23,851 bases of DNA from Neptuniibacter sp. (lineage in GTDB: Bacteria > Pseudomonadota > Gammaproteobacteria > Pseudomonadales > Balneatricaceae), in the NCBI GenBank assembly GCA_030149405.1, contig JASBRM010000077.1, positions 1 through 23,851 of the forward strand. The letters are read 5' to 3'. Every line of letters begins with the position of its first letter. The first letter of the stretch is position 1. The notes below the pieces were generated by a model. It was given only the letters and a program-made list of their open reading frames with translations. It was not told the DNA's origin and did no database searches. The position numbers were made by a program, and so were the translations under genes. Below, piece after piece: positions 17,363 through 23,851 of this stretch.

Positions 17363-19571
17363 TAATATTAATAAAACACTGATTATTGGCTTAGGTTTAA
17401 TTGGCGGCTCACTAGCTAAAGCGCTCAAATTAAATCGTCAGTTCGGTCAGATTGTAGGATATGACAGGGACCCTGAGGAAACTCAGAAGGGTTTGCAGAT
17501 CGGCGTAATTGATATTGCCGCGGATAGCCTGGCCGAAGCTGTAGAGCAAGCTGACCTTATTGTCTTGGCCGTCCCGGTAAAAGCAATGGAAAAGGTGCTG
17601 GGAGATATTGCTCCATTCATTGCTGAAGAGACACTGATTACAGATGTAGGTAGTACAAAAGCGAATGTTGTTGCTGCGGCACAACGCGTTTTTTCATCCT
17701 TGCCAACGGGATTTGTCCCTGGGCATCCGATTGCGGGTTCGGAGAAAAGTGGTGTAGACGCTGCTGATGAAACCCTGTTCGAACAACATAAAGTAATTTT
17801 AACCCCTTTAGCAGAATCTTCATCTGAGGCTGTTAATCTGCTGACCCTGATGTGGCAGTCGACAGGGGCTGAAGTCCTGAAAATGGACGTAGAAAAGCAT
17901 GATGAGGTTCTTGCTGCTACGAGCCATTTGCCGCACCTCCTGGCGTTTTCTCTGGTAGATACATTAGCGCAGGAGCAGGACAACAACACAGATATTTTCC
18001 GTTACGCCGCGGGTGGTTTTAGAGATTTTACCCGTATAGCGGGGAGCGATCCGACCATGTGGCATGACATCTGTTTGGCTAATAAAGAGGCGATTTTAGC
18101 GCAGTTAGATTGCTTTATACGTGGCGTTAGCAGATTAAGGACTGCAATTGACAGCAGCGATAGTGAATCTCTGCTAGGCACATTTACTCGTGCACGCGCA
18201 GCCCGGGAACATTTTTCAAGAATTCTTTCAGGTACAGCATATTCTCAAGATATGAGTGATCAAAACGTAACCTTCCATACCCAGCCTGGCGGTAGTGTGA
18301 ATGGTCGAATCCGTGTTCCAGGCGATAAATCAATTTCCCATCGTTCAATTATGTTGGGTTCATTAGCTGATGGCGTAACTGAAGTTACCGGTTTTTTGGA
18401 AGGTGAAGACAGTCTGGCAACGCTGCAGTCATTTCGCGATATGGGTGTCGTGATTGAAGGCCCAACGGATGGTGAAGTGACGATTTATGGCGTTGGCCTC
18501 AATGGCCTTAAAGAGCCGCCAGGCCCAATATATGTTGGTAATTCTGGTACTTCAATGAGGCTGTTGTCTGGCTTACTTGCAGCGCAATCTTTTGATACGG
18601 AACTTACAGGTGATGCCTCTCTGACTAAGCGTCCAATGGGTCGTGTGGCTGATCCGCTGCGTCTGATGGGTGCAGAAATTGAAACGGCTGATAATGGTCG
18701 CCCGCCTTTAAAGATCAAGGGTGGTCAGAAGTTGTCAGGTATTCATTATGATATGCCTATGGCGAGCGCTCAGGTTAAGTCTTGTCTGCTATTGGCAGGA
18801 TTGTATGCAGATGGTGAGACATCAGTTACAGAGCCAGCGCCGACTCGTGATCACACTGAGCGTATGCTGACCGGTTTTGGATATCCAGTTAAGCAGGATG
18901 GCTCAACTGCTGCTGTATCTTCTGGTGGACAGCTGCATGCGACACGCATTGATGTGCCAGCAGATATTTCTTCTGCAACCTTCTTTATGGTTGCAGCGGC
19001 CATTGCGCCTGGTTCTGACCTGACTCTGGAGCATGTGGGTATTAACCCAACCCGAATCGGTATTATCAATATTCTAAGATTGATGGGCGCTGACCTGGAA
19101 TTACAGAATGAGCGAGAAGTCGGCGGTGAACCTGTAGCGGATATTCGTATTAAATATGCACCATTAAAAGGTATTCATATTCCTGAAGATCAAGTGCCAC
19201 TTGCGATTGATGAATTCCCGGCACTTTTTGTTGCTGCGGCTTGTGCTGAAGGCACAACGATTGTGTCAGGTGCCGAAGAGCTACGCGTAAAAGAAAGCGA
19301 TCGGATACAGTCTATGGTGGATGGCCTTAAAGCACTGGGTGTTGATATTGAAGGCACTCCAGATGGGGCTATTATTCAAGGTGGTGAGATTGGTGGTGGA
19401 GTGGTTGAAAGTCATGACGATCACCGCATTGCGATGTCTTTCTGTGTTGCTTCTTTGCGTGCCACAGCGGAAATTACTATCAATGAATGTCAGAACGTTG
19501 CTACGTCATTTCCTGGGTTCGTAGAACTGGCCCAAACAGCTGGTATCAAGGTTGAAAAGGAGGAGGGATGA
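17355..19571 (+). CDS. Prephenate dehydrogenase - EPSP synthase fusion (TyrA-AroA)
   Basis: A 738-residue fusion of two aromatic-pathway enzymes. Residues 1-295 are a prephenate/cyclohexadienyl dehydrogenase: the NAD-binding [47 protein letters not shown] and [12 protein letters not shown]. Residues 300-738 are 5-enolpyruvylshikimate-3-phosphate synthase: [75 protein letters not shown] and DDHRIAMSF. The motifs RDHTE, GDKS, SAQVK and NPTR are those used to define class II EPSP synthases. The reading frame crosses the junction without a stop. Such fusions are known in pseudomonads and relatives. Translation starts at a TTG with a strong Shine-Dalgarno and overlaps hisC by 8 nt. Met300 (18252), at the junction, could allow separate AroA, but no close Shine-Dalgarno precedes it. 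Confidence 0.95.
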   Translation: MNNNINKTLIIGLGLIGGSLAKALKLNRQFGQIVGYDRDPEETQKGLQIGVIDIAADSLAEAVEQADLIVLAVPVKAMEKVLGDIAPFIAEETLITDVGSTKANVVAAAQRVFSSLPTGFVPGHPIAGSEKSGVDAADETLFEQHKVILTPLAESSSEAVNLLTLMWQSTGAEVLKMDVEKHDEVLAATSHLPHLLAFSLVDTLAQEQDNNTDIFRYAAGGFRDFTRIAGSDPTMWHDICLANKEAILAQLDCFIRGVSRLRTAIDSSDSESLLGTFTRARAAREHFSRILSGTAYSQDMSDQNVTFHTQPGGSVNGRIRVPGDKSISHRSIMLGSLADGVTEVTGFLEGEDSLATLQSFRDMGVVIEGPTDGEVTIYGVGLNGLKEPPGPIYVGNSGTSMRLLSGLLAAQSFDTELTGDASLTKRPMGRVADPLRLMGAEIETADNGRPPLKIKGGQKLSGIHYDMPMASAQVKSCLLLAGLYADGETSVTEPAPTRDHTERMLTGFGYPVKQDGSTAAVSSGGQLHATRIDVPADISSATFFMVAAAIAPGSDLTLEHVGINPTRIGIINILRLMGADLELQNEREVGGEPVADIRIKYAPLKGIHIPEDQVPLAIDEFPALFVAAACAEGTTIVSGAEELRVKESDRIQSMVDGLKALGVDIEGTPDGAIIQGGEIGGGVVESHDDHRIAMSFCVASLRATAEITINECQNVATSFPGFVELAQTAGIKVEKEEG

Positions 19572-20257
19572 TGTCTGACGGACAGGTCCCCGTAATTACC
19601 GTTGATGGTCCCAGCGGTTCAGGTAAAGGAACTATTTGCCAGTTGTTGGCTCGAGAACTTGGATGGCAGTTACTGGATAGTGGTGCTCTATACCGATTAG
19701 TAGGTCTTGCTGCGAGGCATCATGGTGTTGAGCTGGATGATCAGGAAGCCCTAGTTGTACTGGCTGCTCATCTGGATGTTCAGTTTGTTGCGCGTGAAGA
19801 CGACACGGTTCAGATCATTCTCGAAGGAGAAGAAGTAACCGATGCCATCAGAACTGAGGCAGTCGGTAAGGACGCTTCTATTGTTGCCGCGTTGCCTGAA
19901 GTTCGAGAGGCGTTATTAGGTCGGCAAAGGGCGTTTGCTGAATTTCCAGGGTTGATTGCTGATGGTCGGGATATGGGAACGGTCGTTTTCCCTGAAGCAA
20001 GTTTGAAAGTCTATCTTGACGCAAGTGCCGAAGAGCGTGCCGTACGGCGCTATAACCAGTTGATAAACAAGGGCCTCGATGCTAGTCTTCAGGCTATATT
20101 AGAGGATATACAGGCGCGTGATGACCGGGATATGAACCGTTCAGTCGCTCCTTTGAAACCCGCGGCGGATGCAGTCATTCTCGATACGACGACAATGTCG
20201 ATCGATGAGGTTCTTGCCGCTGTAATGGATGAAGCGAGACATAAAGGTCTTCGTTGA
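19571..20257 (+). CDS. cmk: Cytidylate kinase
   Basis: A 228-residue (d)CMP kinase that phosphorylates CMP and dCMP with ATP in pyrimidine nucleotide salvage. It has the P-loop [14 protein letters not shown] (about residues 8-21), [39 protein letters not shown] for nucleotide binding, the Arg-rich lid with [16 protein letters not shown], and VILDTTTMS. Two in-frame ATGs stand side by side: 19568 overlaps the tyrA-aroA TGA, and 19571 lies just after. I choose 19571 because AAGGAGG (19557-19563) is then 7 nt away, against 4 nt for 19568; the protein differs by one Met. Either way translation is coupled to the fusion gene. The order aroA-cmk-rpsA is widely conserved in gammaproteobacteria. Confidence 0.96.
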   Translation: MSDGQVPVITVDGPSGSGKGTICQLLARELGWQLLDSGALYRLVGLAARHHGVELDDQEALVVLAAHLDVQFVAREDDTVQIILEGEEVTDAIRTEAVGKDASIVAALPEVREALLGRQRAFAEFPGLIADGRDMGTVVFPEASLKVYLDASAEERAVRRYNQLINKGLDASLQAILEDIQARDDRDMNRSVAPLKPAADAVILDTTTMSIDEVLAAVMDEARHKGLR

Positions 20258-20295
20258 GCCTTCCCATTTGCTGATGAAAGCGGGATGAAACTGAT

Positions 20296-21984
20296 ATGAG
20301 CGAAAGCTTTGCTGAACTGTTTGAAGAAAGTCTTCAAGAACTGGAAATGGCGCCCGGTGCCATTGTTACAGGTACAGTAGTCGCTATTGATAGTGACTAC
20401 GTAATAGTAAATGCTGGCCTTAAATCTGAAGGGGTCATTCCTAAAAGTCAGTTTCTTAACGAAGACGGCGAACTTACCATAGTAGAGGGTGACGAAGTTA
20501 AAGTTGCTCTCGAGGCCCTTGAAGATGGTTTCGGCACAACGCTGCTGTCCCGTGAGAAAGCTAAGCGTGCTGAAGCTTGGATTGAGCTCGAAAAAGCTTA
20601 CGAAGCCGATGAAATCGTTAAAGGTCATATCACTAGCAAAGTGCGCGGCGGCTTCACTGTCAATGTAAATTCCATCAATGCCTTCCTGCCTGGCTCTCTG
20701 GTGGATGTACGTCCCCTGAGAGATACCTCGCATCTCGAATCACAAGAATTAGAGTTCAAGTTGGTAAAACTTGACGCTAAACGGAACAACATCGTAGTTT
20801 CGCGCCGTGCAGTATTGGAAGCAGCGTATAGCGAGGAGAGAGAGAAGCTTCTTGCGAATATGAAAGAAGGCGTTGTGGTTAAAGGTATTGTTAAAAATAT
20901 TACTGACTATGGTGCCTTTATCGATCTTGGTGGTATTGATGGCCTGCTACATATTACTGACATCGCTTGGAAGCGTGTTAAGCATCCTTCTGAAGCCCTG
21001 AGCGTTGGTCAGGAGTTAGATGTCCAGGTTTTGCGTTTTGATAAAGAGCGCAGTCGTGTTTCATTGGGCTTGAAACAGTTGACTGATGATCCGTGGACTC
21101 AACTTATCTCTAACTACACTGTCGGTTCGAAAGCCAAAGCACGAGTTACTAATCTTACGGATTACGGATGTTTCGCAGAGATTGAGAATGGTATTGAGGG
21201 TTTAATTCATGTTTCTGAAATGGATTGGACCAATAAAAACGTACACCCGTCTAAGGTGGTTCAGGTAGGCGAAGAAATTGAAGTAATGCTACTTGATATT
21301 GATCAAGAGCGCCGCCGTATCTCTTTAGGCATGAAACAATGTAAACCAAACCCTTGGCAGGAATTTGCAGGTAAATTCAAGAAAGGGGATCAGCTTAGCG
21401 GAAAAATTCGCTCGATCACTGACTTTGGTGTGTTTATCGGATTGGAAGGTGGTATCGACGGTTTGGTTCATCTGTCTGATCTTTCATGGGATGAGGCGGG
21501 TGAGATAGCTGTGAAAGCTTATTCCAAAGGTGATGAGCTCTCTGCAGTTGTTCTGTCTGTTGATCCTGAGCGTGAGAGAATTGCACTGGGAATCAAACAG
21601 TTAAATTCGGACCCATTTGTAGATTACGCTTCAAACAATGCAAAAGGTTCTACTGTCAAAGGTGTTGTGTCAGAAGTCACTGATAAGGCTTTGAGTGTTA
21701 CTCTTGCTGAAGGGGTTGAAGCAAGTTTGCGCATAGCAGACGCATCAAGAGAAAGAATCGAAAGCCTTTCTGATTTGTATAAGGTTGGGGATGAGCTTTC
21801 AGCTGTTATTTCAAATATGGATCGACGGAATCGGGTGATTTCTTTATCTGTTAAACAGCTGGAAATTAATCAAGAGAAACAAGCACTGGATCAAATGAGC
21901 CAGCAATCTGAAGCTGATATTTCAGGTCCTACTACTATTGGTGACTTGATCAAAGCCCAGTTACAGAAAGATGATTCTAAATAA
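20296..21984 (+). CDS. rpsA: 30S ribosomal protein S1
   Basis: A 562-residue six-repeat S1 protein (E. coli 557), which recruits and unfolds mRNA on the 30S subunit. The opening [21 protein letters not shown] starts the first ribosome-binding OB repeat. Four typical RNA-binding S1 repeats follow with the signature [38 protein letters not shown] and [18 protein letters not shown], then a diverged sixth repeat ([23 protein letters not shown]). The tail ends [14 protein letters not shown]. The upstream gap of 38 nt has no strong Shine-Dalgarno (GGGATGAAACTGAT before the ATG). This fits the known S1 autoregulation in E. coli, where rpsA lacks a canonical site. It follows cmk and precedes ihfB in the conserved order. 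Confidence 0.98.
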   Translation: MSESFAELFEESLQELEMAPGAIVTGTVVAIDSDYVIVNAGLKSEGVIPKSQFLNEDGELTIVEGDEVKVALEALEDGFGTTLLSREKAKRAEAWIELEKAYEADEIVKGHITSKVRGGFTVNVNSINAFLPGSLVDVRPLRDTSHLESQELEFKLVKLDAKRNNIVVSRRAVLEAAYSEEREKLLANMKEGVVVKGIVKNITDYGAFIDLGGIDGLLHITDIAWKRVKHPSEALSVGQELDVQVLRFDKERSRVSLGLKQLTDDPWTQLISNYTVGSKAKARVTNLTDYGCFAEIENGIEGLIHVSEMDWTNKNVHPSKVVQVGEEIEVMLLDIDQERRRISLGMKQCKPNPWQEFAGKFKKGDQLSGKIRSITDFGVFIGLEGGIDGLVHLSDLSWDEAGEIAVKAYSKGDELSAVVLSVDPERERIALGIKQLNSDPFVDYASNNAKGSTVKGVVSEVTDKALSVTLAEGVEASLRIADASRERIESLSDLYKVGDELSAVISNMDRRNRVISLSVKQLEINQEKQALDQMSQQSEADISGPTTIGDLIKAQLQKDDSK

Positions 21985-21995
21985 TAATATTGCTG

Positions 21996-22009
21996 TCTCT
22001 ATATAGAGA
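21996..22009. repeat. 14-nt perfect palindrome in the rpsA-ihfB gap
   Basis: TCTCTATATAGAGA is fully self-complementary and lies between the rpsA stop and the ihfB Shine-Dalgarno. It could be a dimeric-protein site or, with a small loop, a weak hairpin. It has no T-run, so it is not a terminator. Confidence 0.5.
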
Positions 22010-22024
22010 AGATGGGAGTTCGCT

Positions 22025-22315
22025 ATGACAAAATCCGAGCTGATAGAAATTCTGGTTGATCGTCATGATCAGCTTTCAGTCAAGGATATTGAGCTATCTG
22101 TAAAAACGATGCTTGACCATATGACTGAGTCCCTTGCTCAGGGTAGCCGTATTGAGATACGCGGTTTTGGCAGTTTTTCGCTGCATTTCAGGGCACCAAG
22201 AACTGGGCGTAACCCTAAGACCGGCGAATCAGTCGCTCTGGATGCGAAATATGTTCCTCACTTTAAGCCTGGTAAAGAGTTGAGAGAGCAAGTTAACGAC
22301 TCTATCAATCAATAA
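22025..22315 (+). CDS. ihfB: Integration host factor subunit beta
   Basis: A 96-residue HU/IHF-fold protein that pairs with IhfA to bend DNA sharply at specific sites. It has [10 protein letters not shown], the dimerisation helices with [21 protein letters not shown], and [27 protein letters not shown]. The DNA-inserting arm ends with NPKTG, whose proline intercalates to kink the minor groove. The tail is [15 protein letters not shown]. IhfB is chosen over HU or IhfA by the [17 protein letters not shown] sequence and by its place after rpsA. GGGAG (22014-22018) sits six bases before the ATG. It is probably co-transcribed with rpsA (41 nt gap) and lapA. Confidence 0.97.
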   Translation: MTKSELIEILVDRHDQLSVKDIELSVKTMLDHMTESLAQGSRIEIRGFGSFSLHFRAPRTGRNPKTGESVALDAKYVPHFKPGKELREQVNDSINQ

Positions 22316-22332
22316 ATTCAGGGGTAATATTA

Positions 22333-22638
22333 GTGCGCTTTATCAAAACGTTGATAATTGCTTTACTGGTTCTGGTTGTGCTGCTTGTTGGCATTACATT
22401 TAGTATCCACAATACAGAAAAAGTAGCGATTGATCTGGTATTCATCCAGCTGCCAGAAGCTAGCCTTTCCCTTTGGCTTATTGCTGCATTTGTCACAGGT
22501 GGTTTTTTGGGAGTTATCCTAAGCGTATTCACTATCTTTTCTCTGAAAACGCGTTTGGGATCAGCGAAGCGAAAAGCAACAAGCGCCCAGAAAGAGTTGG
22601 ATCATTTGAGAGTTTCAAACCTCAAAGATGCTGTTTAG
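22333..22638 (+). CDS. lapA: LapA family membrane protein (DUF1049)
   Basis: A 101-residue inner-membrane protein with two helices (about residues 4-24 and 44-69: FIKTLIIALLVLVVLLVGI and LWLIAAFVTGGFLGVIL) and a charged C-terminal helix likely to form a coiled coil (KTRLGSAKRKATSAQKELDHLR). The FSIHNTEKVAIDLVF segment between the helices is typical of the family. In E. coli LapA (YciS) works with LapB in LPS assembly and control. The GTG start at 22333 has AGGGG about nine bases upstream and lies 17 nt after ihfB. Its last 11 nt overlap lapB, indicating coupled synthesis of the two partners. Confidence 0.94.
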   Translation: MRFIKTLIIALLVLVVLLVGITFSIHNTEKVAIDLVFIQLPEASLSLWLIAAFVTGGFLGVILSVFTIFSLKTRLGSAKRKATSAQKELDHLRVSNLKDAV

Positions 22639-23815
22639 TGCTGAAAACTACCTTCTTATAATTCCTCTTGCTATAGCCATCGGTATTGGGTGGTGGTTAG
22701 GCAAGAGAGAATGTAAAAAATCCCCCGGTCCAGTCTCTACAAATTTAAGCAATGAGTATTTCACCGGTCTTGATTACCTGCTGAATGAAAAAATGGATGA
22801 AGCGATTGAAAGCTTTATCCGTGCTTTGGAAATAAATTCGGACACCATTCCTGCTCACATCGCGTTGGCAAAACTGTTTCGGCGTAAAGGCGATGTAGAT
22901 AGAGCCATTAAAATCCACCAGAACTTATTAGCTCGACCTGATCTGGGTAGAGCTGACTTTATGCGCGTGCAGATGGCGTTGGCTAAGGATTATTATGCAG
23001 TGGGTTTACTCGATAGGGCAGAGAACCTATTGCAGGAGATCATTAAAACTTCATCTAAAAACGTTCAATCCAAAGCAGTCACTTTACTGATCAAGCTCTA
23101 TGAGAAAGAGGGTGAGTGGGCAAGCGCGCTTGAAGTCGCAGAACAACTCAGCCCTGACCCTAAGAAAGAGATTACCAACGAGCTGTCGCACTATTGTTGT
23201 GAGTTGGCTCAGGAGTGCATTGATTCTAAGCGTAGCAAACAAGCTTCAGACTATCTAAAAAAAGCACAGGCCTTCGATAACGGTAATGTCAGAGTCAGTC
23301 TGCAATTAGCTATGTTAGAGATGAGTGCGGAAAACTGGAAATCTGCTGTTAAACACCTTAAATCTGTGGGGCGCAAAGATAAGTTGTTTGTATCTGAAAC
23401 AATTCCTCACTTGAAGAACTGTTGCGAAAAGCTCGGCTCAATGAATGAGTTTGAGGAGTACCTTCGTCAGAGTCTTGGGCATGCCCCATCCACTTCTGTG
23501 ATTATTGCTTTAGCTGAAATGATCAAACAGGAAAAAGGTATTTATGCTGCGGGTAGTTTTATCACCGATGAATTAAAACGCCGGCCTTCGGTAAAAGGGT
23601 TCAACAGTTTGATCGATCTTCATATAGAATACGGATCCGAAAGTGCGAAGGATAGCCTTACTGTCCTTCGAGGGCTTACTGGTCAGCTGGAAATCTCTAA
23701 ACCCATATATCGATGTAATAATTGCGGCTTTTCAGGAAGAACGCTTTCCTGGCAATGCCCTTCTTGCAAAAGCTGGGGAACCACCAAGCCAATTCAGGGG
23801 CTTGAAGGCGAATAA
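22628..23815 (+). CDS. lapB: LPS assembly protein LapB (YciM)
   Basis: A 395-residue membrane-anchored TPR protein. An N-terminal helix (about 6-25, YLLIIPLAIAIGIGWWLG) places the rest in the cytoplasm. TPR-like repeats fill residues 40-340 (EYFTGLDYLLNEKMDEAIESFI, AHIALAKLFRRKGDVDRAI, and others). A rubredoxin-like zinc or iron knuckle ends the protein, with Cys363, Cys366, Cys377 and Cys380 in YRCNNCGFSG and WQCPSCKSWGT. All four cysteines are present. In E. coli LapB is the adaptor that presents LpxC to FtsH and is relieved by YejM/PbgA, so it sets LPS synthesis. It starts inside lapA (11-nt overlap) and precedes the probable pyrF. Confidence 0.96.
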   Translation: MLFSAENYLLIIPLAIAIGIGWWLGKRECKKSPGPVSTNLSNEYFTGLDYLLNEKMDEAIESFIRALEINSDTIPAHIALAKLFRRKGDVDRAIKIHQNLLARPDLGRADFMRVQMALAKDYYAVGLLDRAENLLQEIIKTSSKNVQSKAVTLLIKLYEKEGEWASALEVAEQLSPDPKKEITNELSHYCCELAQECIDSKRSKQASDYLKKAQAFDNGNVRVSLQLAMLEMSAENWKSAVKHLKSVGRKDKLFVSETIPHLKNCCEKLGSMNEFEEYLRQSLGHAPSTSVIIALAEMIKQEKGIYAAGSFITDELKRRPSVKGFNSLIDLHIEYGSESAKDSLTVLRGLTGQLEISKPIYRCNNCGFSGRTLSWQCPSCKSWGTTKPIQGLEGE

Positions 23816-23832
23816 TCAATTTAGGAACACCT

Positions 23833-23851
23833 ATGTCTACAGATAGTAAGC
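23833..23851 (+). CDS. pyrF: Probable pyrF start (orotidine-5'-phosphate decarboxylase), truncated by window end
   Basis: ATG at 23833 follows TTAGGAACACCT, with AGGA at a suitable distance, 17 nt after the lapB stop. Only six codons (MSTDSK) are inside the window, so the protein cannot be recognised from sequence. pyrF is suggested solely because it follows lapB in E. coli and pseudomonads. Confidence 0.45.

Noticed and set aside
1..23851. Defence system, prophage, insertion sequence, CRISPR or biosynthetic cluster
   Set aside because: Every gene-sized stretch is explained by housekeeping or envelope families, no direct-repeat array or transposase is present, and there is no gap over 200 bp.

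Overview
The window is chromosomal core DNA of a gammaproteobacterium with moderate G+C. Gene content and order (gyrA-serC-pheA-hisC-tyrA/aroA-cmk-rpsA-ihfB-lapA-lapB, with divergent ubiG-mupP-yciK beside gyrA) match the Pseudomonas/Oceanospirillales pattern. The tyrA-aroA fusion and an H-NS protein together point to a marine Oceanospirillales-type bacterium rather than an enteric one. This placement is an inference from protein resemblance and synteny recalled from memory. I see no mobile element, tRNA, rRNA, CRISPR array or phage gene.

Layout. (1) Positions 1-3162 hold the 3' four-fifths of purL, ending at a bidirectional terminator. (2) Positions 3235-5950, all on the minus strand and read right to left, hold yciB, yciI, two tandem secreted OmpA-domain proteins and an exported DsrE-like protein. 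This is the least characterised part of the window. (3) Positions 6000-8934 on the plus strand hold rnm (RNase AM), yciO, an hns-family gene with its own promoter and terminator, and rluB. (4) Positions 9002-11171 on the minus strand hold ubiG-mupP-yciK (ubiquinone methylation, MurNAc-6P phosphatase for cell-wall recycling, and an SDR oxidoreductase). (5) Positions 11367-23815 on the plus strand hold gyrA as a separate unit closed by a UUCG-loop terminator. It is followed by a tightly packed supra-operon: serC, pheA, hisC, tyrA-aroA fusion, cmk, rpsA, ihfB, lapA and lapB. The window ends six codons into what is probably pyrF.

Functionally, the right half links aromatic amino-acid and serine synthesis to pyrimidine nucleotide supply, translation (S1), nucleoid architecture (IHF) and LPS assembly control (LapA/LapB). 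Several genes overlap (hisC/tyrA 8 nt, tyrA-aroA/cmk at ATGATG, lapA/lapB 11 nt), which suggests translational coupling.

I did not find a clearly new system. The points most worth a second look are the OmpA/OmpA/DsrE-like envelope cluster with a perfect 15-bp intergenic stem-loop, the hns gene between yciO and rluB with an inverted repeat over its promoter, the AT-rich, AGA-rich rnm-yciO stretch beside it, and the TyrA-AroA fusion with class II-type EPSP synthase motifs.
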